Assembly (NCBI RefSeq): GCF_008710285.1
Contig: NZ_VYQF01000001.1
Span: 1,931,501 to 1,995,500 of the forward strand
DNA length: 64,000 nucleotides
Origin: Ginsengibacter hankyongi
GTDB lineage: Bacteria; Bacteroidota; Bacteroidia; Chitinophagales; Chitinophagaceae
Direction of reading: 5' to 3'
Position 1 is the stretch's first letter. Each line of letters begins with the position of its first letter. The notes beneath the pieces are model-generated. The model did no database searches. It was not told the DNA's origin and worked only from the letters and a program-made list of their open reading frames with translations. The position numbers and the translations under genes are program-made. This document shows positions 35,930 to 44,845 of the stretch, piece after piece.

Positions 35930-36432
35930 GTATGTCAGGTCAGAAATATTGTTTGGACGCTAACGTACTTATTCAGGCGTGGCAAAAATATTATTCTCCT
36001 AAATTTTGTTCTGACTATTGGAGTTTACTAAATGACTTCGGTGAAAATGAAAAGATATTTCTTCCCCAAAACGTTTTTGAAGAAATAATACGAACAGAAG
36101 ATGAGTTAGCAACATGGTTAAAAAATAGCAAAATTCCAATATTTGAAGTAGATGGCGATGTTACCAATTGCCTAAAGAGGATTTATGCTGCTAATCCAAT
36201 TCATCAATATCTAGTTGATAATACAAAACAGCGGTCTTTGGCTGATCCTTGGGTAATTGCTCATGCTTTAAAAGAAAATGCTTGCGTAGTTACCAAAGAG
36301 GAAAAAGTAACCGTTCCAAAAACTACAAGAATAAAAATTCCAAACGTCTGCGATAATATGGGCATTCGATGGATTAATGATTTTCAATTTGTAGAAGAAT
36401 TAAATATACAATTCTCATGTTCCTTAATATAG
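35926..36432 (+). CDS. DUF4411 family PIN-like protein
   Basis: A 168-residue protein with a PIN-like nuclease pattern: Asp11 in YCLDANVLIQAW, an acidic LPQNVFEEIIRTEDELA helix, and LADPWVIAHALKENACVVTKE with another acidic residue, as in VapC-type ribonucleases. I recognise DUF4411, which is usually encoded directly after an XRE/ImmA-IrrE protein. Here the start overlaps the upstream stop by four bases. The pair is proposed in databases as toxin-antitoxin-like; toxic activity of this protein is inference. It has no similar neighbours, and a 53-base gap leads to the convergent recX. Confidence 0.82.
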   Translation: MSMSGQKYCLDANVLIQAWQKYYSPKFCSDYWSLLNDFGENEKIFLPQNVFEEIIRTEDELATWLKNSKIPIFEVDGDVTNCLKRIYAANPIHQYLVDNTKQRSLADPWVIAHALKENACVVTKEEKVTVPKTTRIKIPNVCDNMGIRWINDFQFVEELNIQFSCSLI

Positions 36433-36485
36433 ACAGGTCAACCCGTTAAAAATTTTTTTCTAATGGTGTAGACTGAGCTTTTACT

Positions 36486-36971
36486 TTAGACTCTCTTCCC
36501 AATCTTCCCCACCTCCACTCTCACCAAATCATTTTCATACCCTTTCATCAATAAAAAATTCTGCAACTTTTTTTTCTTTATAAAAATATTTTTTTCGCTT
36601 GTGAGTGTTTTCATTTTTTGCTCAACCAGCTTTTTAAAAGTTTTTATATAATCAGCGTCATGGATTTCCTTCAGTGCTTTTTTAATACAATAATCACTTA
36701 CCTGTTTTTGTTTAAGCGCCTGCTTTATTTTATTCTTCCCCCAATGCTTTATCCTGAATTTTCCGCCTGCATAATGAATGGCAAAACGTTCTTCATTTAA
36801 ATAATTTTCTCCTATTAAATGAGCAATAATTTCATCAACTTCTTTTCTATGCAAACCGAATGAATACAATTTATCTTTTACTTCAGCATGGCATCTTTCC
36901 TGGTAGGCACAGTACTGTTTTATTTTAGGTATTGCCTGATCAGGAGTGAAATTTTGTAAAGCCATTATCAA
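36486..36971 (-). CDS. recX: Regulatory protein RecX
   Basis: RecX binds RecA filaments and limits recombination. The 161-residue protein shows three tandem three-helix repeats: KIKQYCAYQERCHAEV, then the HLIGENYLNEERFA block and FRIKHWGKNKIKQALKQK, with a KKLVEQK-containing third repeat. Two starts are possible, the ATG at 36971 and another two codons inside (36965); either gives a similar protein. No recA is in the window. It lies beside, and converges with, the ImmA-DUF4411 pair. Confidence 0.88.
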   Translation of the reverse strand: MIMALQNFTPDQAIPKIKQYCAYQERCHAEVKDKLYSFGLHRKEVDEIIAHLIGENYLNEERFAIHYAGGKFRIKHWGKNKIKQALKQKQVSDYCIKKALKEIHDADYIKTFKKLVEQKMKTLTSEKNIFIKKKKLQNFLLMKGYENDLVRVEVGKIGKRV

Positions 36972-37048
36972 AAATAATTAAATTAAAAAGTAACTAACGT
37001 GAGTAATGGCCGTTAGGTGTTCTTCCAAAGAAAGGCGTTGGGGCAAGG

Positions 37049-37083
37049 AAAAAAATGCGCTGTCTTTAACGGACAACGCATTT
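37049..37083 (-). terminator. Rho-independent terminator of the S46 peptidase gene
   Basis: AAATGCG (37053-37059) pairs with CGCATTT (37077-37083); TGTC/GACA extends the stem after one C-A mismatch. Read on the minus strand it ends in TTTTTTCCTTG. It is about 20 bases past the stop of the peptidase gene. Confidence 0.75.
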
Positions 37084-37102
37084 CATTATCATAGGTAATT
37101 CT

Positions 37103-39265
37103 TTATCGAACGAGTTTTAATTCATTAATAATATTTTTTGCATTGCCCAGTTTATCAATGCACCAAAGTACATAACGGATATCAACACAAATGGTTCGGT
37201 TCAAATCTTTATCAAACTGAATTTTATGGCTGAGCGCTTCGTAGTTTCCATCAAATGCAAGGCCAATGAGATTGCCTTTGCCATCTATAACTGGTGAGCC
37301 GGAGTTGCCGCCGGTTATATCATTTGTGGTTATAAAGTCAGTAACCAAATCATTTCTTGCTTTATCAATATATTGCCCGAAATCACGCTTCTTCAACAAA
37401 TCAATTTCTTTTGAAGGAAGATCAAATTCATAATCGCCGGGAACATATTTTTCTAAAACACCTTTGCTGGTTGTTTCATAATCATAATGAACAGCATCAC
37501 GGGGATTATAGCTTTTTACATTACCATAACTTACCCGCATGCTGAAGTTAGCATCGGGATACATCTTCTTTACCGCCGCAGGATTCATTTCCATAATGCC
37601 TTTTAAATATAACCGGCCAAGGTCATTATTCTTTGCAACAAAATCGCTATAGTCCTTGCTGTATTTTAAAATATAATTTTGTATAAACGCGGAAGCATAA
37701 GCAAAGGCCGGATCGTTTTGCAAAGTAACCGCATCGGGGTTCGCATTAAAAGCCGCCCATTTAGCAGAATCCAAAATCATAGTATTTTCAAACATTGAAT
37801 TGGCCCACGCCCTAAAAGTTGCCTCATCGTCCAATGAGCCAAACTTATCTTTTATGCCCTGGTAAAAACCTATGGGGTGCTGGCTTTTGTCCACGTCAGT
37901 GTAATACATCATTGCAGTTGCGGCAACAATTTTTTTATCGCTGGGAAGGTCTTCTTCTGCCAGGAAAGTTTTTCTTTCTTCATTTGCAGCATCCAAGGCC
38001 TTTTTTACATCAGCCTGCGTTTTGCCCTGTTGGGTTAAAGCCCGTTCGACAGCCATTAAAGAAGAAGCAAAATCAACGAGCGACGAACCTAAAATTCCTT
38101 CCAGCACATACATTCTTTCTTTTGCATAAGACGTCCATGCCGCATAATTTTTTTCGTAGTCACTCAATACATTTTGATATTCAGGTTTGTCTTTTGCCCA
38201 GGCACCAAATTTTGCTTCTGCATTTTGTTTGTTTTCATACACATGATATTTTTCCAGCTGCTTGGTTTCACCATCAAAAAATTTATAATAGTTGGCAACA
38301 GAAGCATAATTTTCCGCAAGCTTTAATTTAACTGCAGGATCTTTTATCATTTCTGCATGCATATATTTCAGGCGAATGTCACGAAGGTGTACCAATGATG
38401 GATTATCAATTTCATTTTTCAATTTTATACCATAAGAAGTTTCATAACGGTTAGTGCCGCCGGGATACCCATAGATCATAGAAAAATCACCATCTTTATA
38501 ACCCTTTAAAGAAACAGGTAAAAACCATTTTGGTTTCATAGGAACATTATCGGCGCTGTAGGTAGCGGGCTTTCCGTCTTTAGCTGTATATATCCTGAAG
38601 ATTGAATAATCGCAGGTATGACGCGGCCACTCCCAGTTATCGGTATCACCGCCAAACTTGCCAATGCTTTCAGGAGGAGCGCCAACAAGTCTTATATCTT
38701 TATAAATTTTATAGACGTACATAATGTATTGATTACCCTTAAACATGCTGTAAACCTTACCCGATATTCCATTAGTGGTGTCTAAAACTTTATCTGTAAT
38801 TTGTTTATAAACGTCGGCGGTTTTCTTCGCCCGGTCTGTGTAGTTCAAACCTTTCAAGGCACTTTCAACCTCGTTCGTAACATCTGTTATTCTTTCTAAA
38901 AAAGTTACCGTAAGATCAGATTTTATTTCCTGGTCTTTCGAGTAAGCGTAAAATCCGTCTTTTAAATAATTATGTTCAACCGTGCTCGAGCCCGCAATAA
39001 CACCATAGCCACAATGGTGATTGGTAAATATTAAACCCTGGTTGCTTACAATTTCACCGGTGCAGCCGCCGCCAAAAATAACAACGGCATCTTTTATGGA
39101 AGGCTTATTAATGCTATACAATTGTTCCTTTGTAAGCTTAAGTCCATGCTTTACCATATCATCATATACCTGTTGGCCAAGCAACATAGGAAGCCACATC
39201 CCTTCATCGGCACTTGCTTTAAAGAGAGAAAAGCATAAAATAATGGCAATCGAGATTTTCCTCAT
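37103..39265 (-). CDS. S46 family dipeptidyl-peptidase (DPP7-like)
   Basis: A 720-residue secreted or periplasmic exopeptidase that removes N-terminal dipeptides. A signal peptide (1-19, ending ASA-D) is followed by the chymotrypsin-like domain: catalytic His in IFTNHHCGYG (His83/84) and the nucleophile Ser655 in TGGNSGSPV. The residue at 673, which in Porphyromonas gingivalis decides P1 preference, is Gly (FDGN), as in DPP7 and not Arg as in the acidic-specific DPP11; a hydrophobic P1 preference is therefore inferred. The gene has a -7-like box at 39321-39328 and its own terminator. Confidence 0.92.
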   Translation of the reverse strand: MRKISIAIILCFSLFKASADEGMWLPMLLGQQVYDDMVKHGLKLTKEQLYSINKPSIKDAVVIFGGGCTGEIVSNQGLIFTNHHCGYGVIAGSSTVEHNYLKDGFYAYSKDQEIKSDLTVTFLERITDVTNEVESALKGLNYTDRAKKTADVYKQITDKVLDTTNGISGKVYSMFKGNQYIMYVYKIYKDIRLVGAPPESIGKFGGDTDNWEWPRHTCDYSIFRIYTAKDGKPATYSADNVPMKPKWFLPVSLKGYKDGDFSMIYGYPGGTNRYETSYGIKLKNEIDNPSLVHLRDIRLKYMHAEMIKDPAVKLKLAENYASVANYYKFFDGETKQLEKYHVYENKQNAEAKFGAWAKDKPEYQNVLSDYEKNYAAWTSYAKERMYVLEGILGSSLVDFASSLMAVERALTQQGKTQADVKKALDAANEERKTFLAEEDLPSDKKIVAATAMMYYTDVDKSQHPIGFYQGIKDKFGSLDDEATFRAWANSMFENTMILDSAKWAAFNANPDAVTLQNDPAFAYASAFIQNYILKYSKDYSDFVAKNNDLGRLYLKGIMEMNPAAVKKMYPDANFSMRVSYGNVKSYNPRDAVHYDYETTSKGVLEKYVPGDYEFDLPSKEIDLLKKRDFGQYIDKARNDLVTDFITTNDITGGNSGSPVIDGKGNLIGLAFDGNYEALSHKIQFDKDLNRTICVDIRYVLWCIDKLGNAKNIINELKLVR

Positions 39266-39320
39266 TATTTATAATGTTAGATTTGAAAAATAAATTAGCG
39301 TTGTAAAATACTAATTATGC

Positions 39321-39328
39321 CAAAAATA
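39321..39328 (-). promoter_or_regulatory. Possible -7 box for the S46 peptidase gene
   Basis: On the minus strand the site reads TATTTTTG, an exact TAnnTTTG match, 55 bases before the ATG. No -33 element at the usual spacing. Confidence 0.4.
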
Positions 39329-39376
39329 AATGGAACGATTACAGGAGCGGTAACGCTATTAAAGTGGCAGATGCAT

Positions 39377-40501
39377 TTAGTAGTTGATGGTCTGTTCTTC
39401 AATTAATTCAGGTATTTCCCTGAATTCATATTGTTGATTTCTTAGTTGGGGTTCAAAGCCTGCTTCTCTTATTGCTTCCTGGATTCCTTTGCTGGTAAAC
39501 CTGTGTGGGGCACCGGCAGCGCTTACAACATTTTCTTCGATCATAATGCTTCCGAAATCATTGGCGCCTGCATGAAGACACAGTTGGGCCACCTGCTTGC
39601 CAACCGTTAGCCAACTTGCCTGTATATTTTTTACATTAGGCAGCATGATCCTGCTCATGGCAATCATCCTGATATATTCTTCTGGTGTAGTAAGATTATG
39701 CACGCCTCTTATTTTTGCAAGAAGTGTATCTACGTCCTGGAATGTCCAGGGAATAAATGCTAAAAATCCTTTTGCGCCTTCAGGTTTTTTTGCCTGTACC
39801 TCTCTTAATTTAACCAGGTGCTCAAATCTTTCTTCAATCGTTTCCACATGGCCAAACATCATCGTAGCCGAGGTGGTAAGATTAAGCTTATGCGCTTCGG
39901 TCATAATATCCAGCCATTCCTGTGTGCCGCATTTGCCTTTGCTAATCAGGCGTCTAACCCTATCAGTTAGTATTTCCGCTCCGGGGCCAGGCAAGGAATC
40001 AAGACCTGCTTCTTTCAATGCAATCAAAACTTCGCGGTGTGTTGATTTGGAAATCTTCGTTATATGTGCAATTTCCGGTGGACCAAGTGCATGCAATTTT
40101 AAATTCGGATATAATTTTTTTAATTGCTTAAAGAGGTCAACGTAATAATCAAGTCCAAGGCCGGGATGGTGGCCTCCCTGTAACAGAAGCTGTTCGCCGC
40201 CATAGCGAAAGGTTTCATCAATTTTTCTTTTATAAGTTTCTATATCGGTTATGTACGCTTCTTCATGGCCGGGAACTCTATAGAAATTGCAGAACTTGCA
40301 ATTGGCAATGCACACGTTAGTTGTATTTACATTCCTGTCGATAATCCACGTTACTTTATTATGGGGCACCTGTATTTTTCTGAGCTCATTGGCAATGAGC
40401 ATTAACTCGGACAACGCAGCATTATTAAATAAAAAGGTGCCTTCTTCAACTGAGAGGTCTTCAAATCGCATAGCTTTTTGAAGAAGCTGGGAAATATTCA
40501 T
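39377..40501 (-). CDS. mqnC: Cyclic dehypoxanthinyl futalosine synthase
   Basis: A radical SAM enzyme of the futalosine route to menaquinone. The 374-residue protein has the cluster motif CIANCKFC (Cys64, Cys68, Cys71), preceded by DRNVNTTNV, then LLQGGHHPGLGLDYYV, LHALGPPEI and LPGPGAEIL, which distinguish MqnC from its relative MqnE. The DFGSIMIEENVV block near 320 is also conserved. It stands as a single gene; other mqn genes are not in the window. Its product pathway supplies the menaquinol used by the Act respiratory complex at the right end. A promoter-like element lies upstream. Confidence 0.93.
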   Translation of the reverse strand: MNISQLLQKAMRFEDLSVEEGTFLFNNAALSELMLIANELRKIQVPHNKVTWIIDRNVNTTNVCIANCKFCNFYRVPGHEEAYITDIETYKRKIDETFRYGGEQLLLQGGHHPGLGLDYYVDLFKQLKKLYPNLKLHALGPPEIAHITKISKSTHREVLIALKEAGLDSLPGPGAEILTDRVRRLISKGKCGTQEWLDIMTEAHKLNLTTSATMMFGHVETIEERFEHLVKLREVQAKKPEGAKGFLAFIPWTFQDVDTLLAKIRGVHNLTTPEEYIRMIAMSRIMLPNVKNIQASWLTVGKQVAQLCLHAGANDFGSIMIEENVVSAAGAPHRFTSKGIQEAIREAGFEPQLRNQQYEFREIPELIEEQTINY

Positions 40502-40517
40502 AATCTTTTATTTACAT

Positions 40518-40552
40518 CAAACGTATTTACCGTTCGTAAAAACATGCACAAA
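40518..40552 (-). promoter_or_regulatory. Possible promoter of mqnC
   Basis: On the minus strand TTTG (40552-40549) and TACGTTTG (40525-40518) are separated by 23 bases. The -7 box is exact; the spacing is at the upper limit. Confidence 0.5.
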
Positions 40553-40585
40553 AATACGTGCATATAACTTAATTTCAGTACTGCT

Positions 40586-41773
40586 ATGATAAGGGGATTG
40601 CTTTTAATAACATTCGTATTTCTCTTTTGCTTTTCAAATGGCCAGGTAATAACTTATGAGAAGCCAGCACATTTGCTTACCAAATTTCCTTTTAAACAAC
40701 TTACTGGTGGTGTTATTCTTGTCCAGGCACGGTTCAATAATATTGCCCAGCCGTTTAATTTTATTCTTGACACTGGTAGCGGAGCAATTTCACTTGACTC
40801 TTCAACAGCAGCGGAATTTAATATCCCACACGCTCCGTCGGGGAAGACAATAAATGGTATTGCTGGCACAACCGAAGTTGATTATAGCCAGAATAATAAA
40901 CTCGTATTACCCGGCCTTACGGTAGATAGTCTTGATTTTTACATTAATAACTATGATATTCTCAGTAGTGTGTATGGCGAAAAAATTGATGGGATTATCG
41001 GGTATAGTTTTCTGAGCCGGTATATTGTAAAAATTAATTATGATAGCCTGAAAATTGAAGTATATAGCCAGGGCAAAGTTCCATATCCAAGAAGCGGGTA
41101 TTTGTTACACCCGCTTTTCACCGCATTGCCCATTCAGCCGCTCATTATTAAAGATGCAAGAACAGTTAACGCAAATTTCTATATCGATACCGGCGCGGGT
41201 CTTTGCTTTCTAATGAGTAAACAATTTGAGGAAGATAGCCAGGTTTTAAAAAAGAGCCGCAAGCCCGTTTTCATCCAGGTGCAGGGCCTTGGCGGAAAAA
41301 AACAAATGTTGCTCACCATAATTAAAGGAGTGCAAATTGGCCCTTATAAATTCAGGAAAGTGCCAACCAATATACTCGATGATGAATTCAATGCAACTTC
41401 CTATCCTTTTTTAGGCGGAGTCATTGGCAACGACATTTTACGCCGGTTCAATGTTGTGTTTAATTATGCAAAACGGGAAATTCACCTGTTGCCCAACAGC
41501 CATTTCAACGATGATTTTGATTATTCGTATACCGGTCTCAATCTGTATTATGTAGATGGAAAAATTGTTTTGGATGAAGTAATTAATAAATCCCCGGCGT
41601 ACAAGGCCGGGCTTAAAAAAGATGATGTAATTGTTGCAGTGAACACAAATTTCAGCAACGATATAAATATTTATAAAAATTTAATGCAGGTGGTGGGCCA
41701 AAAAATAACGCTGCTTGTTTACCGGAATAATGTGCCAATGCTGTTTTCATTCCATGTTGGCCGCATATATTAG
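40586..41773 (+). CDS. Retropepsin-like aspartic protease with PDZ domain
   Basis: A 395-residue exported protease. After a signal peptide (1-19, ending SNG) come two aspartic-protease lobes, each with its own active-site triplet: DTGSG at 62-66 and DTGAG at 201-205. The second flap-like region includes GIIGYSFLSRY and GGVIGNDILRRF, the hydrophobic-Gly strand pattern. A PDZ domain occupies about 305-393 (AGLKKDDVIVAVN). Two lobes in one chain make a pepsin-like pseudo-dimer out of retropepsin-type units. It is divergent from mqnC and precedes the M16 pair by about 60 bases. The substrate is unknown. Confidence 0.85.
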   Translation: MIRGLLLITFVFLFCFSNGQVITYEKPAHLLTKFPFKQLTGGVILVQARFNNIAQPFNFILDTGSGAISLDSSTAAEFNIPHAPSGKTINGIAGTTEVDYSQNNKLVLPGLTVDSLDFYINNYDILSSVYGEKIDGIIGYSFLSRYIVKINYDSLKIEVYSQGKVPYPRSGYLLHPLFTALPIQPLIIKDARTVNANFYIDTGAGLCFLMSKQFEEDSQVLKKSRKPVFIQVQGLGGKKQMLLTIIKGVQIGPYKFRKVPTNILDDEFNATSYPFLGGVIGNDILRRFNVVFNYAKREIHLLPNSHFNDDFDYSYTGLNLYYVDGKIVLDEVINKSPAYKAGLKKDDVIVAVNTNFSNDINIYKNLMQVVGQKITLLVYRNNVPMLFSFHVGRIY

Positions 41774-41830
41774 CAATACTTTTCAAATTCTTTTTGGGAA
41801 AATGAATTGGTTTGGCTCAAATTTGCTGCC

Positions 41831-43069
41831 ATGATAAAATTTGAAAAATTCACTTTAAATAATGGCCTCAGGGTAATTGTGCATGTAGATAAAAGCACGC
41901 CTATGGCAGTTCTTGATGTTATTTACGATGTGGGAGCCCGGGATGAAGAACCCGGCAAAACCGGCTTTGCTCATTTGTTTGAACACCTGATGTTTGGCGG
42001 CAGCGTGAATATTCCTTCTTATGATGAACCATTACAAATGGCAGGTGGAGAAAATAATGCATATACCACCAACGATCTCACCAATTATTATTTGCAGCTT
42101 CCGACGGAAAATCTTGAAACTGCTTTCTGGCTTGAAAGTGACAGGATGCTTTCTCTTGCCTTTGATGAAAATTCTCTGGAAGTTCAAAGAAAAGTTGTTG
42201 TTGAAGAATTTAAAGAACACTATATAAACAAACCTTATGGCGATGTATGGCATAAGATGCGGGAGCTTGCTTATAAAGTGCATCCCTATAAATGGATGAC
42301 GATCGGAAAGGAATTAAGTCACGTTGAGAATGCACAACTGCAGGATGTAAAAAATTTCTTTTTTAAACATTATACACCTGCAAATGCCATACTAACGGTG
42401 GCTGGTAACGTAAGCGTAGACGAAGTAAAAAGACTTGCGGAAAAATGGTTTGGGAATATTCCGGCAGGAAACAAATATGTAAGAAACCTTCCTCAGGAGC
42501 CAAAGCAAACCGAACCGGCTTTTCTTGAAGTGAAAGCGCCTGTTCCGTTAGATGCTCTATATAAATGCTGGCATATTTCTTCAAGGCTCGATCAAAGATA
42601 TTATGCAACGGATCTTATAACTGAAATATTAGGAGGCGGCGCCTCTTCAAGATTATATCAAAGCCTCGTAAAAGAGCAGCAGTTGTTTAGTAATATTCAA
42701 TGTTCTCATTTTGGAAGTATTGATGCAGGTCTTCTTTTTATTGATGGAAAATTAGTAAAAGGAATAACAATGCAACAAGCCGAAAAAGCAATTAATGTTG
42801 AATTGGATAAAATTAAGAATCAATTAGTTGAAAAATCGGAATTAGAAAAAGTAAAAAACAAAACAGAAAGTTTGATGGCTTTTGAAGATATTAGTCTTGT
42901 TAACCGGGCAAACAGTCTTGCCACTTATGAACTACTTGGCGATGCCGATTTAATGAATAAAGAATTGGAAAGATACCAGGCTGTAACAGTTGATGAAATT
43001 CAAAAGGAATGCAAAGCTGTTTTTGTTGATGAAAACTGCAGCACAATGTATTACTTAAGTGATAATTAA
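41831..43069 (+). CDS. M16 family zinc peptidase, active subunit
   Basis: A 412-residue pitrilysin/processing-peptidase-like protease. The inverted zinc motif HxxEH is HLFEH at 48-52, with the third ligand Glu in EEFKEHYINKPYG about 75 residues later. There is no obvious signal peptide. A TTG at 41807 is in frame, but ATG 41831 gives the usual N-terminus MIKFEKFTLNNGLRVIV. The next gene encodes a partner without the zinc motif; the two probably form a heterodimer like other bacterial M16B pairs. Confidence 0.92.
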   Translation: MIKFEKFTLNNGLRVIVHVDKSTPMAVLDVIYDVGARDEEPGKTGFAHLFEHLMFGGSVNIPSYDEPLQMAGGENNAYTTNDLTNYYLQLPTENLETAFWLESDRMLSLAFDENSLEVQRKVVVEEFKEHYINKPYGDVWHKMRELAYKVHPYKWMTIGKELSHVENAQLQDVKNFFFKHYTPANAILTVAGNVSVDEVKRLAEKWFGNIPAGNKYVRNLPQEPKQTEPAFLEVKAPVPLDALYKCWHISSRLDQRYYATDLITEILGGGASSRLYQSLVKEQQLFSNIQCSHFGSIDAGLLFIDGKLVKGITMQQAEKAINVELDKIKNQLVEKSELEKVKNKTESLMAFEDISLVNRANSLATYELLGDADLMNKELERYQAVTVDEIQKECKAVFVDENCSTMYYLSDN

Positions 43070-43120
43070 TTGGACTGAAAATTACTGAACCAATATTATT
43101 ACTCCCCTAAATTAAAAAAA

Positions 43121-44425
43121 ATGAACCCCATTATAGATACGAATTTGGTTTTGAACAGAACAATACCACCCCCAATTAAAGATGCGGTAGAATTTAATCT
43201 TACATTAAAACCTTATACTAAATATGCTCTTTCAAACGGAGCACCGGTATATTACATTAATGATGGAACAGAAGAAGTGGCCCTTGTTGAAATAGTTTTT
43301 AATGCCGGCAATTCTTTTGAAAATAAAAACCTTATCGCTTCGGCCACTAATTATCTTTTAAAAAATGGTACCAGTAAAAAAACGGCGCTTGAAATAAATG
43401 AACATTTTGAATATTATGGAGCTTATTTAAATCGCACCTGCAATAATGAAACGACGGTTCTAACGCTTCATTGTTTATCGAAACATCTCAACGTATTGCT
43501 CCCGGTAATAAAGGAAATACTTACAGATTCCGTTTTCCCTGAAGAGGAATTGGCAATATTTAAGCAGAACAGTATTCAACACCTTTCCGTTAATCTTAAG
43601 AAATGTGATTTTGTTGCGAATAGGCTTATAGATCAATATTTGTATGGCGCCCAACATCCTTATGGAAGAGTAAGCAGCGTTGAAGATATCCAGGCTATTA
43701 CACGGGAAGATTTGGTGAATTTTTTTGCAAACTTTTATCGTAAGGCAAGCTGTAAAATTTTTGCAGCCGGCAAGCTTCCCGCAGATTTTGAAAACCTTTT
43801 GAATGAATCTTTTGGTGAGCTGCATCTCAATGAAAATATTACTTCCGTTATCCACAAAACAGAAATGGTTGCAGAAAAAAAATCAAGAATAAATAATGAT
43901 CCGAATGGCGTACAGGGTGCAGTTCGTATTGCCCGCCCTTTTCCCAACAGGCATCATCCTGATTTTAAAAGAGCATCGGTGCTGAATACTTTATTCGGAG
44001 GATTTTTTGGCTCAAGACTTATGAGTAATATAAGAGAAGAAAAAGGATACACGTATGGCATACATAGCTTTCTTGAAAATCATATTCGTGAGAGTGCATG
44101 GGTTATCAGTACCGAAGCAGGAAAAGATGTTTGCGAGGCAACCATTGAAGAAGTATATAAAGAAATGAAAATATTGAGAGAAGAGTTAATTGATGATGAA
44201 GAATTGCTGTTGGTAAAAAATTATATCATGGGAGCCCATCTCGGTGATATTGATGGCCCGTTCCAGGTTATAGCAAGATGGAAGAGTTTAATCTTAAATG
44301 ATCTTGATGAAACATATTTTTATGATTCAATGAGTACCATAAAAAATATTTCAGCAGAAGAACTAAAAGAGCTTGCAAATAAGTATTTGCAACCCGAAGA
44401 ATTTTTTGAGTTGGTGGTAATTTGA
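43121..44425 (+). CDS. M16 family peptidase, inactive partner subunit
   Basis: A 434-residue M16 homologue that keeps the fold but lacks HxxEH: the equivalent segment reads ASATNYLLKNGT. It retains the Arg/Tyr substrate-binding pair of the C-terminal half (GSRLMSNIREEKGYTYGIHSF), which in M16B heterodimers comes from the non-catalytic subunit. It starts 51 bases after the active subunit. Complex formation is inferred from family precedent (mitochondrial processing peptidase and bacterial M16B pairs). Confidence 0.9.
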   Translation: MNPIIDTNLVLNRTIPPPIKDAVEFNLTLKPYTKYALSNGAPVYYINDGTEEVALVEIVFNAGNSFENKNLIASATNYLLKNGTSKKTALEINEHFEYYGAYLNRTCNNETTVLTLHCLSKHLNVLLPVIKEILTDSVFPEEELAIFKQNSIQHLSVNLKKCDFVANRLIDQYLYGAQHPYGRVSSVEDIQAITREDLVNFFANFYRKASCKIFAAGKLPADFENLLNESFGELHLNENITSVIHKTEMVAEKKSRINNDPNGVQGAVRIARPFPNRHHPDFKRASVLNTLFGGFFGSRLMSNIREEKGYTYGIHSFLENHIRESAWVISTEAGKDVCEATIEEVYKEMKILREELIDDEELLLVKNYIMGAHLGDIDGPFQVIARWKSLILNDLDETYFYDSMSTIKNISAEELKELANKYLQPEEFFELVVI

Positions 44426-44447
44426 TTTAGCTTTCATAAAAAATGCT

Positions 44448-44792
44448 ATGAAATTTCTTATTCGTCTGCTTATTACTGCTGCTGTAGCTTATGGTTTATC
44501 CATGATTTTAAGCCCGCACGTAATTATAGATTCTTACATAACTGCACTAATTTTTTCACTCGTACTTGCATTTCTGAATGCTATATTGAAACCGATTTTA
44601 ATTCTTCTTACATTACCAATAACCATTCTCACATTGGGTATTTTTCTGCTGGTATTAAATGTATTAATGATTATGCTTGCGGATAAAATGGTAGAAGGAA
44701 TTCACATCGAAGGATTTTTATGGGCATTTATATTTGGTCTTTTGTTGTCCCTTTTATCTTCAATGTTAACTAATCTTGAAAAGAAGATCTGA
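44448..44792 (+). CDS. Phage holin family IV-like four-helix membrane protein
   Basis: A 114-residue integral membrane protein with four closely spaced hydrophobic helices (about 4-22, 27-48, 52-76 and 85-108) separated by very short loops. It matches the widespread bacterial family annotated phage holin family 4 (YvlD-like), including NAILKPILILLTLPITILTLG and GFLWAFIFGLLLSLLSS. Such chromosomal genes are not tied to prophages, and none is present here. Function unknown; it lies 22 bases after the M16 pair and 53 before the dehydrogenase gene. Confidence 0.85.
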   Translation: MKFLIRLLITAAVAYGLSMILSPHVIIDSYITALIFSLVLAFLNAILKPILILLTLPITILTLGIFLLVLNVLMIMLADKMVEGIHIEGFLWAFIFGLLLSLLSSMLTNLEKKI

Positions 44793-44845
44793 TAATCATT
44801 CTTTCTGTCTTTTTTATTTACCATTGAATAGCTGAAATTTGTACT

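Noticed and set aside
37819-38331. A 170-residue plus-strand frame inside the S46 peptidase gene
   Set aside because: Antisense to a well-supported peptidase, rich in His, Pro and Leu as expected of a shadow frame, no known motif.
39597-40145. A 182-residue plus-strand frame inside mqnC
   Set aside because: Antisense to a conserved radical SAM gene; no domain or start signal.
44448-44792. Holin-like gene as a sign of a prophage
   Set aside because: This membrane family is common on bacterial chromosomes, and no other phage gene is nearby.
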